From: JAQVUB01 sp033809415
GTDB taxonomy: Bacteria; Verrucomicrobiota; Lentisphaeria; Oligosphaerales; Oligosphaeraceae
Length of the DNA: 13,200 nt
Assembly (NCBI GenBank): GCA_033809415.1
Contig: JAPXLT010000118.1
Span: 1-13,200 of the forward strand
Direction: 5' to 3'
The notes under the pieces were generated by a model. The model saw nothing but the letters and a program-made list of their open reading frames with translations, had not been told where the DNA came from and ran no database searches. Positions 13,161-13,200 of this stretch are shown here, in pieces (position 1 is the first letter of the stretch; the number at the start of each line of letters is the position of its first letter). The translations under genes were made by a program, and so were the position numbers.

Positions 13161-13200
13161 ACCTAAAAAAACAGTTGACTTTTTCCATAGATCGTCAATC
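13161..13200 (+). other. Downstream end, possible -35 only
   Basis: After the FHA gene come 40 bp without a gene. An A run (13165-13170) and TTGACT (13175-13180), a good -35 hexamer match, are visible, but the position for a -10 box falls at the window edge. No terminator hairpin is seen. Confidence 0.2.

Noticed and set aside
13175..13180. TTGACT as a promoter for a downstream gene
   Set aside because: The -10 position falls at or beyond the window edge, so the promoter cannot be judged.

Overview
The window is one co-directional (+ strand) gene cluster for a Tad-type (tight adherence, type IVc) pilus or secretion machine of a diderm bacterium. A secretin-family outer-membrane channel gene shows the two-membrane envelope. 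Base composition is close to 50% G+C. The gaps between genes are packed with short tandem repeats (7-, 9-, 11/22-bp units). Together with FHA-domain proteins attached to a Tad locus, this resembles what I recall of Planctomycetes-Verrucomicrobia-Lentisphaerae genomes, Lentisphaerota in particular. That assignment is a low-confidence inference, because there is no rRNA or marker gene here.

Layout: 1-114, a heptamer array running off the left edge. 115-4343, three pseudopilin-type genes: a TadE-like protein, a very large (818 aa) TadG-like protein with coiled coils, and a second TadE/F-like protein. 4344-4770, a composite repeat element. 4771-5124, a small secreted protein of unknown function. 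5193-7591, cpaB (rcpC) and the secretin cpaC (rcpA). 7592-7716, nonamer and heptamer arrays. 7717-9408, the ATPase cpaF (tadA) with an N-terminal FHA domain. 9409-9751, a second copy of the composite repeat element. 9752-11552, the inner-membrane platform genes tadB and tadC, 4 bp apart. 11607-13160, a bitopic membrane protein with a cytoplasmic FHA domain and an unrecognised periplasmic domain. The last 40 bp hold no gene.

How the parts fit: CpaF would power assembly on the TadB/TadC platform, CpaC with CpaB would form the outer-membrane exit, and the TadE/G-like proteins would act as minor pilins or pseudopilins. The two FHA proteins imply phospho-threonine control, but no kinase or phosphatase lies in the window. 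Not seen here: the major Flp pilin, the prepilin peptidase (TadV/CpaA), TadZ/CpaE and TadD. They may lie outside the window.

The least explained material is intergenic. Two mosaic repeat elements, about 420 and 331 bp, each fill a whole gap from just after one stop codon to the next start codon. All four long gaps run from a G-rich (GGAC or AGGG) arm to a complementary C-rich (GTCC or CCCT) arm just before a gene.
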